Shown piece by piece: positions 8,030 through 16,139 of a stretch of DNA of 64,000 bases (position 1 is its first letter; each line of letters starts with the position of its first letter). Position numbers and translations under genes: made by a program. Under the pieces are notes generated by a model, which saw only the letters and a program-made list of their open reading frames with translations, did not search any database and was not told where the DNA came from. The stretch is from Actinoallomurus soli (GTDB taxonomy: Bacteria > Actinomycetota > Actinomycetes > Streptosporangiales > Streptosporangiaceae), in NCBI RefSeq assembly GCF_024055715.1, contig NZ_JAMXMV010000006.1, positions 310,001 through 374,000 on the forward strand. Direction: 5' to 3'.

Positions 8030-8539
8030 TCAGCGCTTGACCACGTAGGTGTCCACAGCGCTGAACTCATCCGGGGTGTGGCCGGTCTTCGTGGTGAACC
8101 CGCCCGAGACGCGGAGCCTGGTGCCCTTGTCGGCGTGGATCGCGGGGGATTCGACGGTGCCGCGGGTGTGGACACTGGTCGCGTGCGGCGCGTTCCAGCG
8201 GTGGTGCTTGGCGTCGTAGGACTGGATCCGCGCGAACGTCTCGTGGGCGTGGCGGGTGAACGACTTCCGCTTCACGACCCGAACCCAGGCCGTGTGGCAC
8301 GTGGCCGAGCGGAGGATCTCCAGCCTTCCGCCATCGGTGCCGTCGTCGCCCTTCAACAACCCGTCGAGTTCCATTGCCGCGACGACCTTGCCGGCGACCT
8401 TGCCGTGCTCGGTGGCGCAGGAGGCCGTGACGGGGGCGGTGGTGTCGGCGAACGCGCTCGAGACGGGCACGCTCGCGGCGATGCCGCCGGCGACGGCGGC
8501 CGCGGCGACGAGGGCGGACAGACGATTGATCTTGCTCAT
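8030..8539 (-). CDS. Secreted protein, DUF2690-like
   Basis: The 169-residue precursor has a Sec signal peptide (hydrophobic SALVAAAAVAGGIAASVPVSSAFA, cleavage likely after AFA at about residue 31). The mature part has two cysteines, in ASCATEH and SATCHTAWVRV; the latter resembles the conserved Cys-x2-3-Trp-x-Arg core of secreted DUF2690 proteins. No enzyme motif is seen. The C-terminal half is His/Lys-rich. The family match is tentative and the export signal is clear. Confidence 0.65.
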   Translation of the reverse strand: MSKINRLSALVAAAAVAGGIAASVPVSSAFADTTAPVTASCATEHGKVAGKVVAAMELDGLLKGDDGTDGGRLEILRSATCHTAWVRVVKRKSFTRHAHETFARIQSYDAKHHRWNAPHATSVHTRGTVESPAIHADKGTRLRVSGGFTTKTGHTPDEFSAVDTYVVKR

Positions 8540-8711
8540 GGGTCTCCTCTGTGGCCTGGGGCTCTCCGCGGGATGGATCCCCCGGATTTCCGGACAACTG
8601 ATGAGACATCCGGCCGGGAGGGGGGGTTCTGACGGGCCCGGTTAAAGATCGTTTGGGTTATGTGAGGGAAAATCCAACTTTGTCGGAGGGGAGGGTCCGT
8701 CTCGGAGGGCG

Positions 8712-9572
8712 TCAGAGGCTGACCGCCGCGATGCCGGCGAGGACGATCGCGGCGCCGATGATGCGGCGCGCGAGGTGGGCTTCGTGAAAGAGCCGCCAGG
8801 CGAGGAGGGATCCGACGACGATGGAGGATTCGCGCAGGGGGGCGACGAGCGCGACGGGGGCGGTCCGCATGGCGGTGAGGACGAGGATGTAGGCCAGCGG
8901 GGAGAACACCGCGACGGTCAGGATCGGCACCGCGTTCGTCCGGATGGCGGTCTGGATCTGATCCCGTCGGTGGAGGGCGCGTGGGGTCAGGAGCAGGCTC
9001 TGCAGCAGGAACGCGCCGGTGAAATAGGTCACGGGGGCCTGGTGCAGGGACGTGACCGAGTAGCTGTCCCAGAGGGTGTACGCCGCGATCGTGGCACCGG
9101 TCGCGGTGCCCCAGAGCACGCCGCGAAGGGGGTGGCGTTGGCCGCTTCGGAAAGGGTTGCCGGCGACGACGACGATGCCGGCGACGACGACGATGGCACC
9201 GATCACCGCGATCCCGGTCGGCCGCTCTCCGAGCAGGAGGATCGCGGACAGCATCGTCAGAACGGGCCCGGTCCCACGAGCGACGGGGTAGACCAGGCCG
9301 AGGTCGAAGCGGTCGTAACCGGCCTGCAGTGTCAAGGAGTACACCGCGTGCAGTACGGCCGAGACGATCGAACCGGCCGCGAGCTGCCAGCTCACCGGCT
9401 GCGTGCCGGCGATCACGGGGGCGATGCCGATCGGCACGCACAGCAGCGCCGCCGCGCAGGTGTAGGCCCAGACGAACAGGATGGTGTCGCCTCGTTTGTA
9501 CTTCGACATCGTGTTCCAGACCGCATGCGCGACCGCGGCGACGAGGACGATGGCAATGGTGCCGGGCCGCAT
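8712..9572 (-). CDS. EamA/DMT-superfamily transporter
   Basis: A 286-residue membrane protein with about ten hydrophobic helices in two EamA-like halves (first half ends LLLGERPTGIAVIGAIVVVAGIVVV, second LAPLRESSIVVGSLLAWRLF then IIGAAIVLAGIAAVSL). The motif LVYPVARGTGPVL is characteristic. DMT transporters export metabolites, amino acids or drugs in antiport with protons. Its start codon overlaps the stop of the RpiR-type regulator (ATGA, 9569-9572), so translation is coupled and the regulator probably controls it. The substrate is unknown. Confidence 0.85.
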   Translation of the reverse strand: MRPGTIAIVLVAAVAHAVWNTMSKYKRGDTILFVWAYTCAAALLCVPIGIAPVIAGTQPVSWQLAAGSIVSAVLHAVYSLTLQAGYDRFDLGLVYPVARGTGPVLTMLSAILLLGERPTGIAVIGAIVVVAGIVVVAGNPFRSGQRHPLRGVLWGTATGATIAAYTLWDSYSVTSLHQAPVTYFTGAFLLQSLLLTPRALHRRDQIQTAIRTNAVPILTVAVFSPLAYILVLTAMRTAPVALVAPLRESSIVVGSLLAWRLFHEAHLARRIIGAAIVLAGIAAVSL

Positions 9573-10456
9573 CAGTAGATGTCGGGGAGGTCGATGCTCG
9601 CGTGCGCGGCTCGGCGGCTTCGGTCCGGGTCCCGGACGGCGAGAGCGGCTGCGAGCGCGTCGATGACGACGAGGTGGGCGAGCCGGCTTCCCGCAGCGGC
9701 CATTTGCGCCGGCAGGGGTGCGCCGCCGACGACGAGGGCGATGTCGGCGAGGACGGCGAGCGGCGTGTCGTACTGATTGGTGATCGCGATCAACGTCGCG
9801 CCGGCGGAGCAGGCGGCGTCGGCGACACTGACCGTCGATGAGGTGCGTCCCGTTGAGCTGACGGCGATGACGACATCCTCGACGCCGAGGAGGCGCATCG
9901 CGATCATCGCCGACTCGTGGTCCGGGATGGCCGAAACCTTCACGCCGAGTGCGCGGAGACGGAACACGGCGTCCGCGGCGACCGCCGCGGATGTGCCTGC
10001 ACCCACGACGATCACTTGACCCGCTCTTCGCAGCGCGGTGACCGCTTCGTCCAGAGCGGTGAGGTCCAGGGCGCCACTGAGTGCGGTCATCGCGTCGATG
10101 CCCGTTCGTACCGATGTCTCCAGCACGGTGGCCGTCGAGGCGTTCTCGGCGAGTGCTTCGGAGGGCGCGAAGAACTCGGTGGTCCCACGGGCGCGAGCGA
10201 TCTCGAGCTTGAGTTCGGTGAAGCCGTTGAACCCGATCGCGCGCGCGGCGCGGACCACGCTCGGGGCGGACACACCGGCGCGCGCGGCGACCTGCGAGGT
10301 CGTGCTCGTGCCGACGAACAACGGATCCGAAAGCAGGAGGTTCACCACCTTCGCCTCACTCGCGGCGAGACCGCCGCTGCGAGCCTGGATGATCCCGAGC
10401 CATCGCGTGAGCGGACCATCGCCGAGAGAAACGTCATTACCTCTGCCGTCGGACAT
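9572..10456 (-). CDS. RpiR/MurR family regulator (HTH + SIS domain)
   Basis: A 294-residue regulator. The N-terminal HTH_6 (SEAKVVNLLLSDPLFVGTSTTSQVAARAGVSAPSVVRAARAIG) is followed by a SIS sugar-phosphate isomerase-like domain (IVVGAGTSAAVAADAVFRLRALGVKV, IAVSSTGRTSSTVSVADAA, LIAITNQYDTPLAVLAD). RpiR proteins usually sense phosphosugars. The ATG at 10456 fits the HTH start; the frame is open further upstream but runs into the divergent PanE-like gene. It overlaps the transporter start by 4 bp downstream. Confidence 0.85.
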   Translation of the reverse strand: MSDGRGNDVSLGDGPLTRWLGIIQARSGGLAASEAKVVNLLLSDPLFVGTSTTSQVAARAGVSAPSVVRAARAIGFNGFTELKLEIARARGTTEFFAPSEALAENASTATVLETSVRTGIDAMTALSGALDLTALDEAVTALRRAGQVIVVGAGTSAAVAADAVFRLRALGVKVSAIPDHESAMIAMRLLGVEDVVIAVSSTGRTSSTVSVADAACSAGATLIAITNQYDTPLAVLADIALVVGGAPLPAQMAAAGSRLAHLVVIDALAAALAVRDPDRSRRAAHASIDLPDIY

Positions 10457-10480
10457 GTGTAACAGCGTAACCTGGTCGCC

Positions 10481-11404
10481 ATGGCCAAGATCGACTCTCC
10501 AGAGAAGATGGCAACGTCCAGGCACCCGACCGTCGCCGTTGTAGGTCCGGGGGCGATCGGCACCACCGTCGCGGCGGCGCTGCATGAGGCCGGCCGGACC
10601 CCGATGCTCTGTGGCCGCACGGCTCGCGAGTGCCTGAAGCTGCAGGACGCCGAAGGTCTCGTCGTCGTGCCCGGCCCGGTGCTGACCGATCCAGCGCAGA
10701 CCGAAGAGGCGGTCGACCTTGTCTTCCTCGCCGTCAAATCGACACAGGTCGACGCGGCGGCGCCATGGCTGTCGGCGTTGTGCCATGCGGACACCGTGGT
10801 CTGCGTTCTGCAGAATGGCGTCGAGCAGGAATCGACCCTCGCGCCCTACGTCCCCGACCGCCCGGTACTGCCCTCTGTCGTGTGGTTCCCGGCCCAGGCC
10901 CAGCCGGGCGGTTCGGTGTGGCTGCGCGGCGAAGCCCGCCTGACCGTGCCGGACGTACCGGCGGCCCGGGTGGTGCTTGATGCGCTGCGCGGCACCCGGT
11001 GCTCGGTCGATGTGGCCGCGGACTTCACGTCCGTGGCGTGGCGCAAGCTGCTCCAGAACGCGGTCGCCGGGCTGATGGTTCTCAGTGGCCGCCGTTCAGG
11101 CATGTTCCGCCGCGCCGACATCGCCCGGTTGTCCCTGGACTACCTGAAGGAGTGTCTTGAGGTCGCCCGCGCGGAGGGTGCGGTCCTGGGCGACGAGGTG
11201 CCGCAAGAGATCGTCGCCGCGTTCCAGGCGTACCCGGCCGACATGGGCACCTCCATCCTCGCCGACCGTGAAGCCGGCCGGCCGCTCGAATGGGATCTCC
11301 GCAACGGTGTCATAGTGCGGCGCGGGCGAGCTCATGGCATCCCGCTGCCGATCAGCGATGTGGTGGTGCCACTGTTGGCATCCGCGAGCGACGGACCCGG
11401 CTGA
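10481..11404 (+). CDS. 2-dehydropantoate 2-reductase-like protein (PanE/ApbA family)
   Basis: A 307-residue ketopantoate reductase fold. It has an N-terminal Rossmann motif GPGAIGTTVAAALHEAG at about residue 20, FLAVKSTQVDAAAPWLSAL, LQNGVEQESTLAPYV, and the all-alpha C-terminal domain with the catalytic-type lysine in AWRKLLQNAVAGLM. PanE reduces ketopantoate with NADPH in pantothenate synthesis, but the family includes many paralogues; linkage to RpiR and a transporter suggests a catabolic or accessory reductase here (inference). The gap to the divergent RpiR start is only 24 bp, so ATG 10508 is an alternative. Confidence 0.75.
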   Translation: MAKIDSPEKMATSRHPTVAVVGPGAIGTTVAAALHEAGRTPMLCGRTARECLKLQDAEGLVVVPGPVLTDPAQTEEAVDLVFLAVKSTQVDAAAPWLSALCHADTVVCVLQNGVEQESTLAPYVPDRPVLPSVVWFPAQAQPGGSVWLRGEARLTVPDVPAARVVLDALRGTRCSVDVAADFTSVAWRKLLQNAVAGLMVLSGRRSGMFRRADIARLSLDYLKECLEVARAEGAVLGDEVPQEIVAAFQAYPADMGTSILADREAGRPLEWDLRNGVIVRRGRAHGIPLPISDVVVPLLASASDGPG

Positions 11405-11471
11405 CCCCGAGCACCAATTCCCCCCAATCGGCGGAAACCACTCTCCCGAGGGGGAGTGCTCATTTCGAGGT

Positions 11472-11507
11472 GTCTACTAGGAGGAGAAGTTTCTTCGCCT
11501 AGTAGAC
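11472..11507. repeat. Inverted repeat with CTAG-containing arms
   Basis: GTCTACTAGG (11472-11481) and CCTAGTAGAC (11498-11507) are perfect 10-bp arms around an inner GAAG/CTTC stem. It lies 68 bp after the PanE-like stop. It may be the terminator of that gene or a remnant repeat; its AT content and CTAG are unlike the surrounding sequence. Confidence 0.6.
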
Positions 11508-11648
11508 GGCCTTGAATTCGCTGCCGGTAGGGGCGCCGCCGGTTTGGTCAAGTCGCTGACCATCTGTCGCGCTTCGTCAGGGTTTGCGTCGAAGTCGCCG
11601 TTCTCTAAGGGCGAGCGCTCGGCCTGACGCTTCCCGGACGCGGCGACG

Positions 11649-11684
11649 TCGCCTTCCGGCCTGGTCGTCCAGGCCGGAAGGCGA
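11649..11684. terminator. 16-bp hairpin downstream of the DUF1801 gene
   Basis: Perfect arms TCGCCTTCCGGCCTGG (11649-11664) and the reverse complement (11669-11684) enclose a TCGT loop, 20 bp past the stop of the minus-strand DUF1801 gene. It could also terminate readthrough from the PanE side. Confidence 0.75.
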
Positions 11685-11703
11685 TGCGAGAGCCGAGGGC
11701 GTG

Positions 11704-12156
11704 TCAGCTCACCGACTGCTTCACGAGCTCGGCGATCCGCGCCTCCACCTCGGGGGTGATCTCGGCCAGGGCGAATGCGACCGGCCACATCGTTCCGTCG
11801 TCCAGCTTGGCCACGTCGCTGAACCCCAGCGTCGCGTAGCGCGTCTTGAACTTCTTCGCGGGCTGGAAGTGGCAGACGACCTTGCCGTCCAGTGCGTAGG
11901 CGGGCATCCCGTACCACAGCGTCGGCGCGAGAGCCGGAGCGCTGGCCGTGATGACGGCATGCACACGCTCGGCCATGACCCGGTCCGCGTCCTCCATTTC
12001 GGCGATCTTCGCCAGCATGTCGCGAAGCGCCTCCGCCGCCTTTTCCGCCTTCGAAGTGCGTCGCGCCGACTTCTTCATCTCCTGAGCGTGGTCCTTCATC
12101 GCGGCCCGCTCCTCGGCCGTGAACCCCTCGTACGCTTTGTCGGCGGCGTTGCTCAT
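11704..12156 (-). CDS. DUF1801 / YdhG-like protein
   Basis: A 150-residue protein. The N-terminal third is a charged helical segment (EERAAMKDHAQEMKKSARR, KAEKAAEALRDML) and the C-terminal part is the DUF1801 fold (VITASAPALAPTLWYGMPAYALDGKVVCHFQPAKKFKTRYATLGF). Bacterial relatives include frataxin-like iron-binding YdhG, but no activity is established for this type. The ATG at 12156 has a purine-rich AGAGAGAG upstream; an in-frame ATG at 12219 lacks this. The ~300-bp gap between it and the PanE-like gene holds only two hairpins. Confidence 0.8.
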   Translation of the reverse strand: MSNAADKAYEGFTAEERAAMKDHAQEMKKSARRTSKAEKAAEALRDMLAKIAEMEDADRVMAERVHAVITASAPALAPTLWYGMPAYALDGKVVCHFQPAKKFKTRYATLGFSDVAKLDDGTMWPVAFALAEITPEVEARIAELVKQSVS

Positions 12157-12322
12157 GGTTGATCTCTCTCTTGCGGATCGCTTGGTGTTCGAGGTTTTGA
12201 GAGATGGTCTTACGCCCATCCGGTGAACCCCCGTGACGAACAGACTAGAAGCAGCGCCGGAACGCGCGCTTCTCGATTCCTGATCATCTAGGCGCCTGGC
12301 GTGCCGTGCGGTTCAGGGCATG

Positions 12323-12355
12323 CATACAGACTGTACGTACAGGCTGCATGTATGT
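12323..12355. promoter_or_regulatory. Palindromic operator candidate before the LLM operon
   Basis: A perfect 12-bp palindrome CTGTACGTACAG (12331-12342) is nested inside CATACA (12323-12328) and TGTATG (12350-12355) outer arms, immediately upstream of the first start codon. The TetR at the end of the operon is the obvious candidate to bind it. Confidence 0.6.
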
Positions 12356-13342
12356 ATGGTGTGCGGCGTGATCGACATCGGTGTTCTTCTCCCCACCCGG
12401 GAAGCCGCGATCGGCGGCGACCGGGACGTGACACGACTGATCGACTTCGCGCGGCGCGCGGAGGACCTGGGCTTCGCGTCCGTGTGGGCCGGTGACTCGC
12501 TGACCGCGCGACCCCGCGTGGAGCCGCTCACCCTCCTGTCCGCCGTCGCCGCCGCGATCTCCACCGTGGGCGTCGGAACGGCGGCGCTGACCGGCGCGCT
12601 CCGGCAGCCGCTGCTCGCCGCGCACGCGATCACGACCCTCGACCTCGTCAGCGAAGGCCGGCTGACGCTGGGCCTCGGCGCGGGCTTCCCGTACCCGCAG
12701 ACGGCGGCGGAGTTCGCCGCGGCCGGGGTGCCGTTCACCGAGCGGCTCGGCCGCCTGCTGGAGACCGTACGGCTGTGGCGGTCGCTGTGGAGCATCGACC
12801 GGCCGGACACGTTCGACGGCCGCTACTGGCGTTTCGAGGATCTCGCCGGCCTTCCGGCGCCGGCGCGGCCGGGCGGACCGCCGCTCTGGCTGGCCGGTGC
12901 CGGACCGAAGGCGGTCGACCGGGTCGGGCGGCTCTTCGACGGCTGGCTGCCCTACCTTCCCGATCCGGTGGAGTACGGCCGGCAGCGTACGGAGATCGAC
13001 GCTGTCGCCGCCGCGGCCGGACGCGCGCCCGGGGCGGTCACGCCCGCGCTGTACGTGACCGTGCTCCCGCAGCGTGATCCGGACCGGGCGCGGGCGGAGC
13101 TGGAGACCTATGTCCGGGGCTACTACGGCTCCTCGCTGGACGACATGGCGCGGCTGCAGGCCTTCGTCGCGGGCACTCCGGACGAGTGCGCCGAGCGCCT
13201 GACGGCGTACGCGGACGCGGGGGCGCGGCGGTTCGTCATCCGGATCGGCGCCCTGGACGCCCTGCCCCACCTGGAGACCGTCGCCCGGATCGCGGAGGCC
13301 GTACGGGCGGAGACGCGGGCCGTCGCCGGGGACGTCCGATGA
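12356..13342 (+). CDS. LLM-class flavin-dependent oxidoreductase (F420- or FMN-type)
   Basis: A 328-residue luciferase-like monooxygenase family TIM barrel: DIGVLLPTREAAIGGDRD, FARRAEDLGFASVWAGDSL, VGVGTAALTGALRQPLLAAHAITTLDLVSEGRLTLGLGAG, PPLWLAGAGPKAVDRVGRLFDGWLPY and the C-terminal GTPDECAERL. In actinobacteria such proteins mostly use F420 or FMN; the cofactor cannot be told from sequence alone. ATG 12356 or GTG 12368 are both possible starts. It is the first gene of a three-gene operon; its stop TGA overlaps the next ATG (13339). Confidence 0.85.
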   Translation: MVCGVIDIGVLLPTREAAIGGDRDVTRLIDFARRAEDLGFASVWAGDSLTARPRVEPLTLLSAVAAAISTVGVGTAALTGALRQPLLAAHAITTLDLVSEGRLTLGLGAGFPYPQTAAEFAAAGVPFTERLGRLLETVRLWRSLWSIDRPDTFDGRYWRFEDLAGLPAPARPGGPPLWLAGAGPKAVDRVGRLFDGWLPYLPDPVEYGRQRTEIDAVAAAAGRAPGAVTPALYVTVLPQRDPDRARAELETYVRGYYGSSLDDMARLQAFVAGTPDECAERLTAYADAGARRFVIRIGALDALPHLETVARIAEAVRAETRAVAGDVR

Positions 13343-13984
13343 GGCGGGCGGAGGTCGTGGCGGGTCTGGCGGGGGAGTACGCGAGGTTCGCCGCGCTGAT
13401 CGACGGGCTGTCGCCGGAGGAATGGCGCACGGCGACCCGGTGTACGGGCTGGGAGGTCCGCGACGTCGCCGGTCACGTCGTCGGGAACGCCGTCGACTCC
13501 GTGCGCGGGGTGATCGGCTCGCGTACGCCCGACGACCAGGCGCGGGAGTTCCGGGACTCCGATCCGGCGGATCTCGCCGCCCGGTTGCGCGAGGCCGCCG
13601 CCCGGCTCATCCCGTTCCTGGAGGCGCTCGACGACGCCGCCTGGGAACGGCCGAGCCCGCAGCCGCATCGGTCGCTCGGCAACGGCGTCCACACGCTCTG
13701 GTACGACGCGTTCGTGCACGGCGATGACATCCGGGCCGCGCTCGGGCGGCCCGGTGAACGCGGACCCGGCCTGCTCGCGAGCGTCCGGTGGCTGCGCGAC
13801 GAGCTCGAGCGGCTGGGGCGGGGCCCGGTCCGGCTGGTCCTCGACGGGGCCGGTGAGTACGCGGTCGGCGCCGGCGGTCCCGTGCTGCGGGGCGATCCCC
13901 TGCGGTTCGTGCTGGGTGGCGACCGGACGGGCGGATCCGGGGGAGTTCAGGACGGACGCGACCATCAACGTGCACCTACGATGA
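13339..13984 (+). pseudogene. DinB/maleylpyruvate isomerase-like protein, interrupted by a +1 frameshift
   Basis: From ATG 13339 the frame reads a mycothiol-dependent maleylpyruvate isomerase/TIGR03083-like protein: RRAEVVAGLAGEYARFAALI, WRTATRCTGWEVRDVAGHVVGN, LWYDAFVHGDDIRAALG, then the C-terminal region GDPLRFVL. Removing one G from the GGG at 13914-13916 restores the family-like ending VATGRADPGEFRTDATINVH and a stop at 13982-13984 that overlaps the TetR start as ATGA. As written, the frame instead runs straight into TetR. Length 646 nt is 3n+1, consistent with one extra base. It may be a sequencing error or a real lesion; the family call is firm. Confidence 0.8.
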
Positions 13985-14556
13985 CCCTCATGAGTCTCAA
14001 GGTGGAACAGGGCGAGGCGACGCGGGCGGCACTGGTCGACGCCGCCATCGCCCTGTTCACCGACAGGGGCTTCGCCGAGACGTCGACGACGGAGATCGTG
14101 CGGCGCGCCGGCGTGACGCGCGGCGCGCTCTACCACCATTTCGCCGACAAGGAGGAGCTGTTCCGCGCGGCGCACGCGGCGATCGAGAAGGACATCTACC
14201 AGCGCGCTCGTACGGCCGCCGAGACGGCGGAGGGCGACGCGGTCGAGCGGTTGAAGGCGGGCCTCGACTCGTTCCTCGGCTCGTGTCTCGAACCCGCCGT
14301 CCGGCGCATCGTGCTGATCGAGGGTCCGCTGGTGCTCGGCTGGGAGCGTTCGCTCGACTTCGACAACCCGTACTGCTCGCGTCGGCTGCTGCGGGCCTCC
14401 GTACGCGAACTGCGTCGGGATGAGGCGCCGGAGCCGCTCGCCCACCTGCTGTTCGGCGCGCTCTGGCAGGCGGGTCTGGTCATCGCGGCGGCGCCGGACA
14501 AGCGCGCGGAGATGGCCGGTTCGCTCCATCGCATGATCGATACTTTGTTCGACTGA
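13981..14556 (+). CDS. TetR family transcriptional regulator
   Basis: A 191-residue regulator. The N-terminal HTH is typical (ATRAALVDAAIALFTDRGFAETSTTEIVRRAGVTRGALYHHFADKEELFRA); the ligand-binding domain includes SCLEPAVRRIVLIEGPLVLGW and LLFGALWQAGLVIAAAPD. It is the last gene of the LLM operon, starting in the restored stop of the upstream gene (ATGA). The palindrome at 12331-12342 upstream of the operon is its likely target. An alternative ATG is at 13990. Confidence 0.85.
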   Translation: MTLMSLKVEQGEATRAALVDAAIALFTDRGFAETSTTEIVRRAGVTRGALYHHFADKEELFRAAHAAIEKDIYQRARTAAETAEGDAVERLKAGLDSFLGSCLEPAVRRIVLIEGPLVLGWERSLDFDNPYCSRRLLRASVRELRRDEAPEPLAHLLFGALWQAGLVIAAAPDKRAEMAGSLHRMIDTLFD

Positions 14557-14718
14557 TAGCGGGCGTTCCGCTGACGGGGCCGCTCGGGTGCGCTACCGTT
14601 GCAGAACTTCGAACACAGGTTCGACATTCTGTATGCGCACGTCTGAGGAGGCGGGGCCGGTGGCGATCCTCACCGCTCCGAGCGCGACGCGGTGCCGGCC
14701 GCATCGGCGCGCGACACG

Positions 14719-14746
14719 CCGTAGCACTTTCTACGGAAATCTACGG
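14719..14746. promoter_or_regulatory. CTACGG motif triplet upstream of the AAA ATPase
   Basis: CCGTAG (14719-14724), CTACGG (14731-14736) and CTACGG (14741-14746) form one inverted and one direct repeat, 34 bp before the ATPase start. Related CTACG/CTAG motifs recur downstream of the same gene. Confidence 0.5.
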
Positions 14747-14779
14747 CCGCAGCTATATCCGCTCATAGAGTCCGAGAGC

Positions 14780-15970
14780 GTGGACCCCGTGCGCAATCCG
14801 TACGCCCCCGGCGCGGGGCAGCGGCCTCCAGAGCTCACCGGCCGCGACCGCGAGCTGCGGCAGTTCGAGGTGGTTCTCGAACGCGTCGCGCACGGCCGCC
14901 CCGAGCGCAGCATGATCCTGACCGGCCTGCGCGGCGTGGGCAAGACCGTGCTGCTCAACACGTTCCGGTCGATGGCGATCCAGCGGCTGTGGGGGACGGG
15001 CAAGATCGAGGCCCGCCCCGACCAGTCGATCCGCCGTCCCGTGGCCTCCGCCCTGCACATGGCCGTGCGCGAGCTGGCGCCCCGGCACCGCGCGCCCGAC
15101 CGTATCGAGGGGTTCCTCGGCGTGCTGAAGGCGTTCGCGCAGGCCGAGACCGAGCCGGTCAAGGGCAAGACCGCCCCGCGCCGGTGGAACCCGGGCATCG
15201 ACGTGCCCGCCGCGCGCGGCCGGGCCGACTCCGGCGACCTGGAGATCGACCTGACCGAGCTGTTCGTCGACGCGGCCTCGGTCGCCACCGACCTCGGGGT
15301 GGGCATCGCGCTGTTCGTCGACGAGATGCAGGACATCCCGGCCGACGACGTGTCGGCGCTGTGCGCGGCCTGCCACGAGCTGTCCCAGAGCGGCGGCCCG
15401 CTCATCGTCGTCGGCGCCGGGCTGCCGCACCTGCCCGCGGTGCTGTCGGCGAGCAAGTCCTACTCCGAGCGCCTTTTCCGGTACGCCCGCATCGACCGGC
15501 TCGACCGGTCCGCCGCCGACCTGGCGCTGCTCGCCCCGGCCGAGCGGGAGGGCGTGACCTTCACCCCGGACGCCCTCGACGCGCTCTACCAGGCGGCCGA
15601 CGGCTACCCCTACTTCGTCCAGGCGTACGGCAAGGTCGCCTGGGACATCGCGCCCGAGACCCCGATCAGCGCGGACGACATCAAGGTCGCGGCCCCGGAG
15701 GCGGAGGGAGAGCTGGCGGTCGGCTTCTTCGGCAGCCGGTACGAGCGGGCCACGCCGGCCGAGCGCGACTACATGCGGGCCATGGCGTCGCTGGGCGACG
15801 ACCCGGTGCCGACCTCCACCGTGGCCGAGGAGCTGGGCCGTAAGCCGTCCAGCCTCTCGCCGGCCCGCGACGGCCTGATCAAGAAGGGGCTGATCTACAG
15901 CGCGGAGCGTGGCCTGGTCGCCTTCACGGTGCCACACTTCGGGCATTTCCTCAGGTCGCAGCCGGTCTGA
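14780..15970 (+). CDS. AAA+/ORC-like ATPase with C-terminal winged helix
   Basis: A 396-residue P-loop ATPase: ELTGRDRELRQFEVVLERV, Walker A TGLRGVGKTVLLN near residue 55, Walker B GIALFVDEMQDIP near residue 180, sensor-1-like GPLIVVGAGLPHLP, and a C-terminal winged-helix region (TPAERDYMRAMASL, VAEELGRKPSSLSPARDGLIKKGLIY). The layout matches the AAA_16/Orc1-Cdc6-like ATPases that occur as lone genes in actinobacteria; their role is unknown. Start is GTG 14780 (GTG 14789 also in frame). It stands alone, with repeated CTACGG/CTAG motifs on both sides. Confidence 0.8.
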   Translation: MDPVRNPYAPGAGQRPPELTGRDRELRQFEVVLERVAHGRPERSMILTGLRGVGKTVLLNTFRSMAIQRLWGTGKIEARPDQSIRRPVASALHMAVRELAPRHRAPDRIEGFLGVLKAFAQAETEPVKGKTAPRRWNPGIDVPAARGRADSGDLEIDLTELFVDAASVATDLGVGIALFVDEMQDIPADDVSALCAACHELSQSGGPLIVVGAGLPHLPAVLSASKSYSERLFRYARIDRLDRSAADLALLAPAEREGVTFTPDALDALYQAADGYPYFVQAYGKVAWDIAPETPISADDIKVAAPEAEGELAVGFFGSRYERATPAERDYMRAMASLGDDPVPTSTVAEELGRKPSSLSPARDGLIKKGLIYSAERGLVAFTVPHFGHFLRSQPV

Positions 15971-15998
15971 CGTCGTATATCGGTCTCTTGCGAGAGCG

Positions 15999-16121
15999 CT
16001 AGAGAGGCGTAGAGCGCCCGATCGAGCGTCGAGCGGAATCTACGCCTTTCTAGCTGTGGCATTAGAGAGCCCTAGAAAAAGATCGAGAGGACCGCGTCGA
16101 GTGCTCTCTAGGGCTTTCTAG
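15999..16121. repeat. CTAG-rich repeat cluster downstream of the AAA ATPase
   Basis: Five CTAG tetramers lie within 123 bp (15999, 16050, 16072, 16108, 16118), mostly as TTTCTAG or its complement, with AGCCCTAGA (16068-16076) and TCTAGGGCT (16107-16115) forming a 9-bp inverted repeat. CTAG is normally scarce in high-GC genomes, so the clustering is notable. The stretch 15971-16139 has no plausible coding frame. Confidence 0.6.
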
Positions 16122-16139
16122 GGATTCTGGCAGAGTCCG

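Noticed and set aside
13186-14556. Single 456-codon frame as a genuine DinB-TetR fusion protein
   Set aside because: The family-typical ending and an ATGA overlap appear after removing one base, so two separate genes with a frameshift are more likely. The fusion is kept only as a finding.
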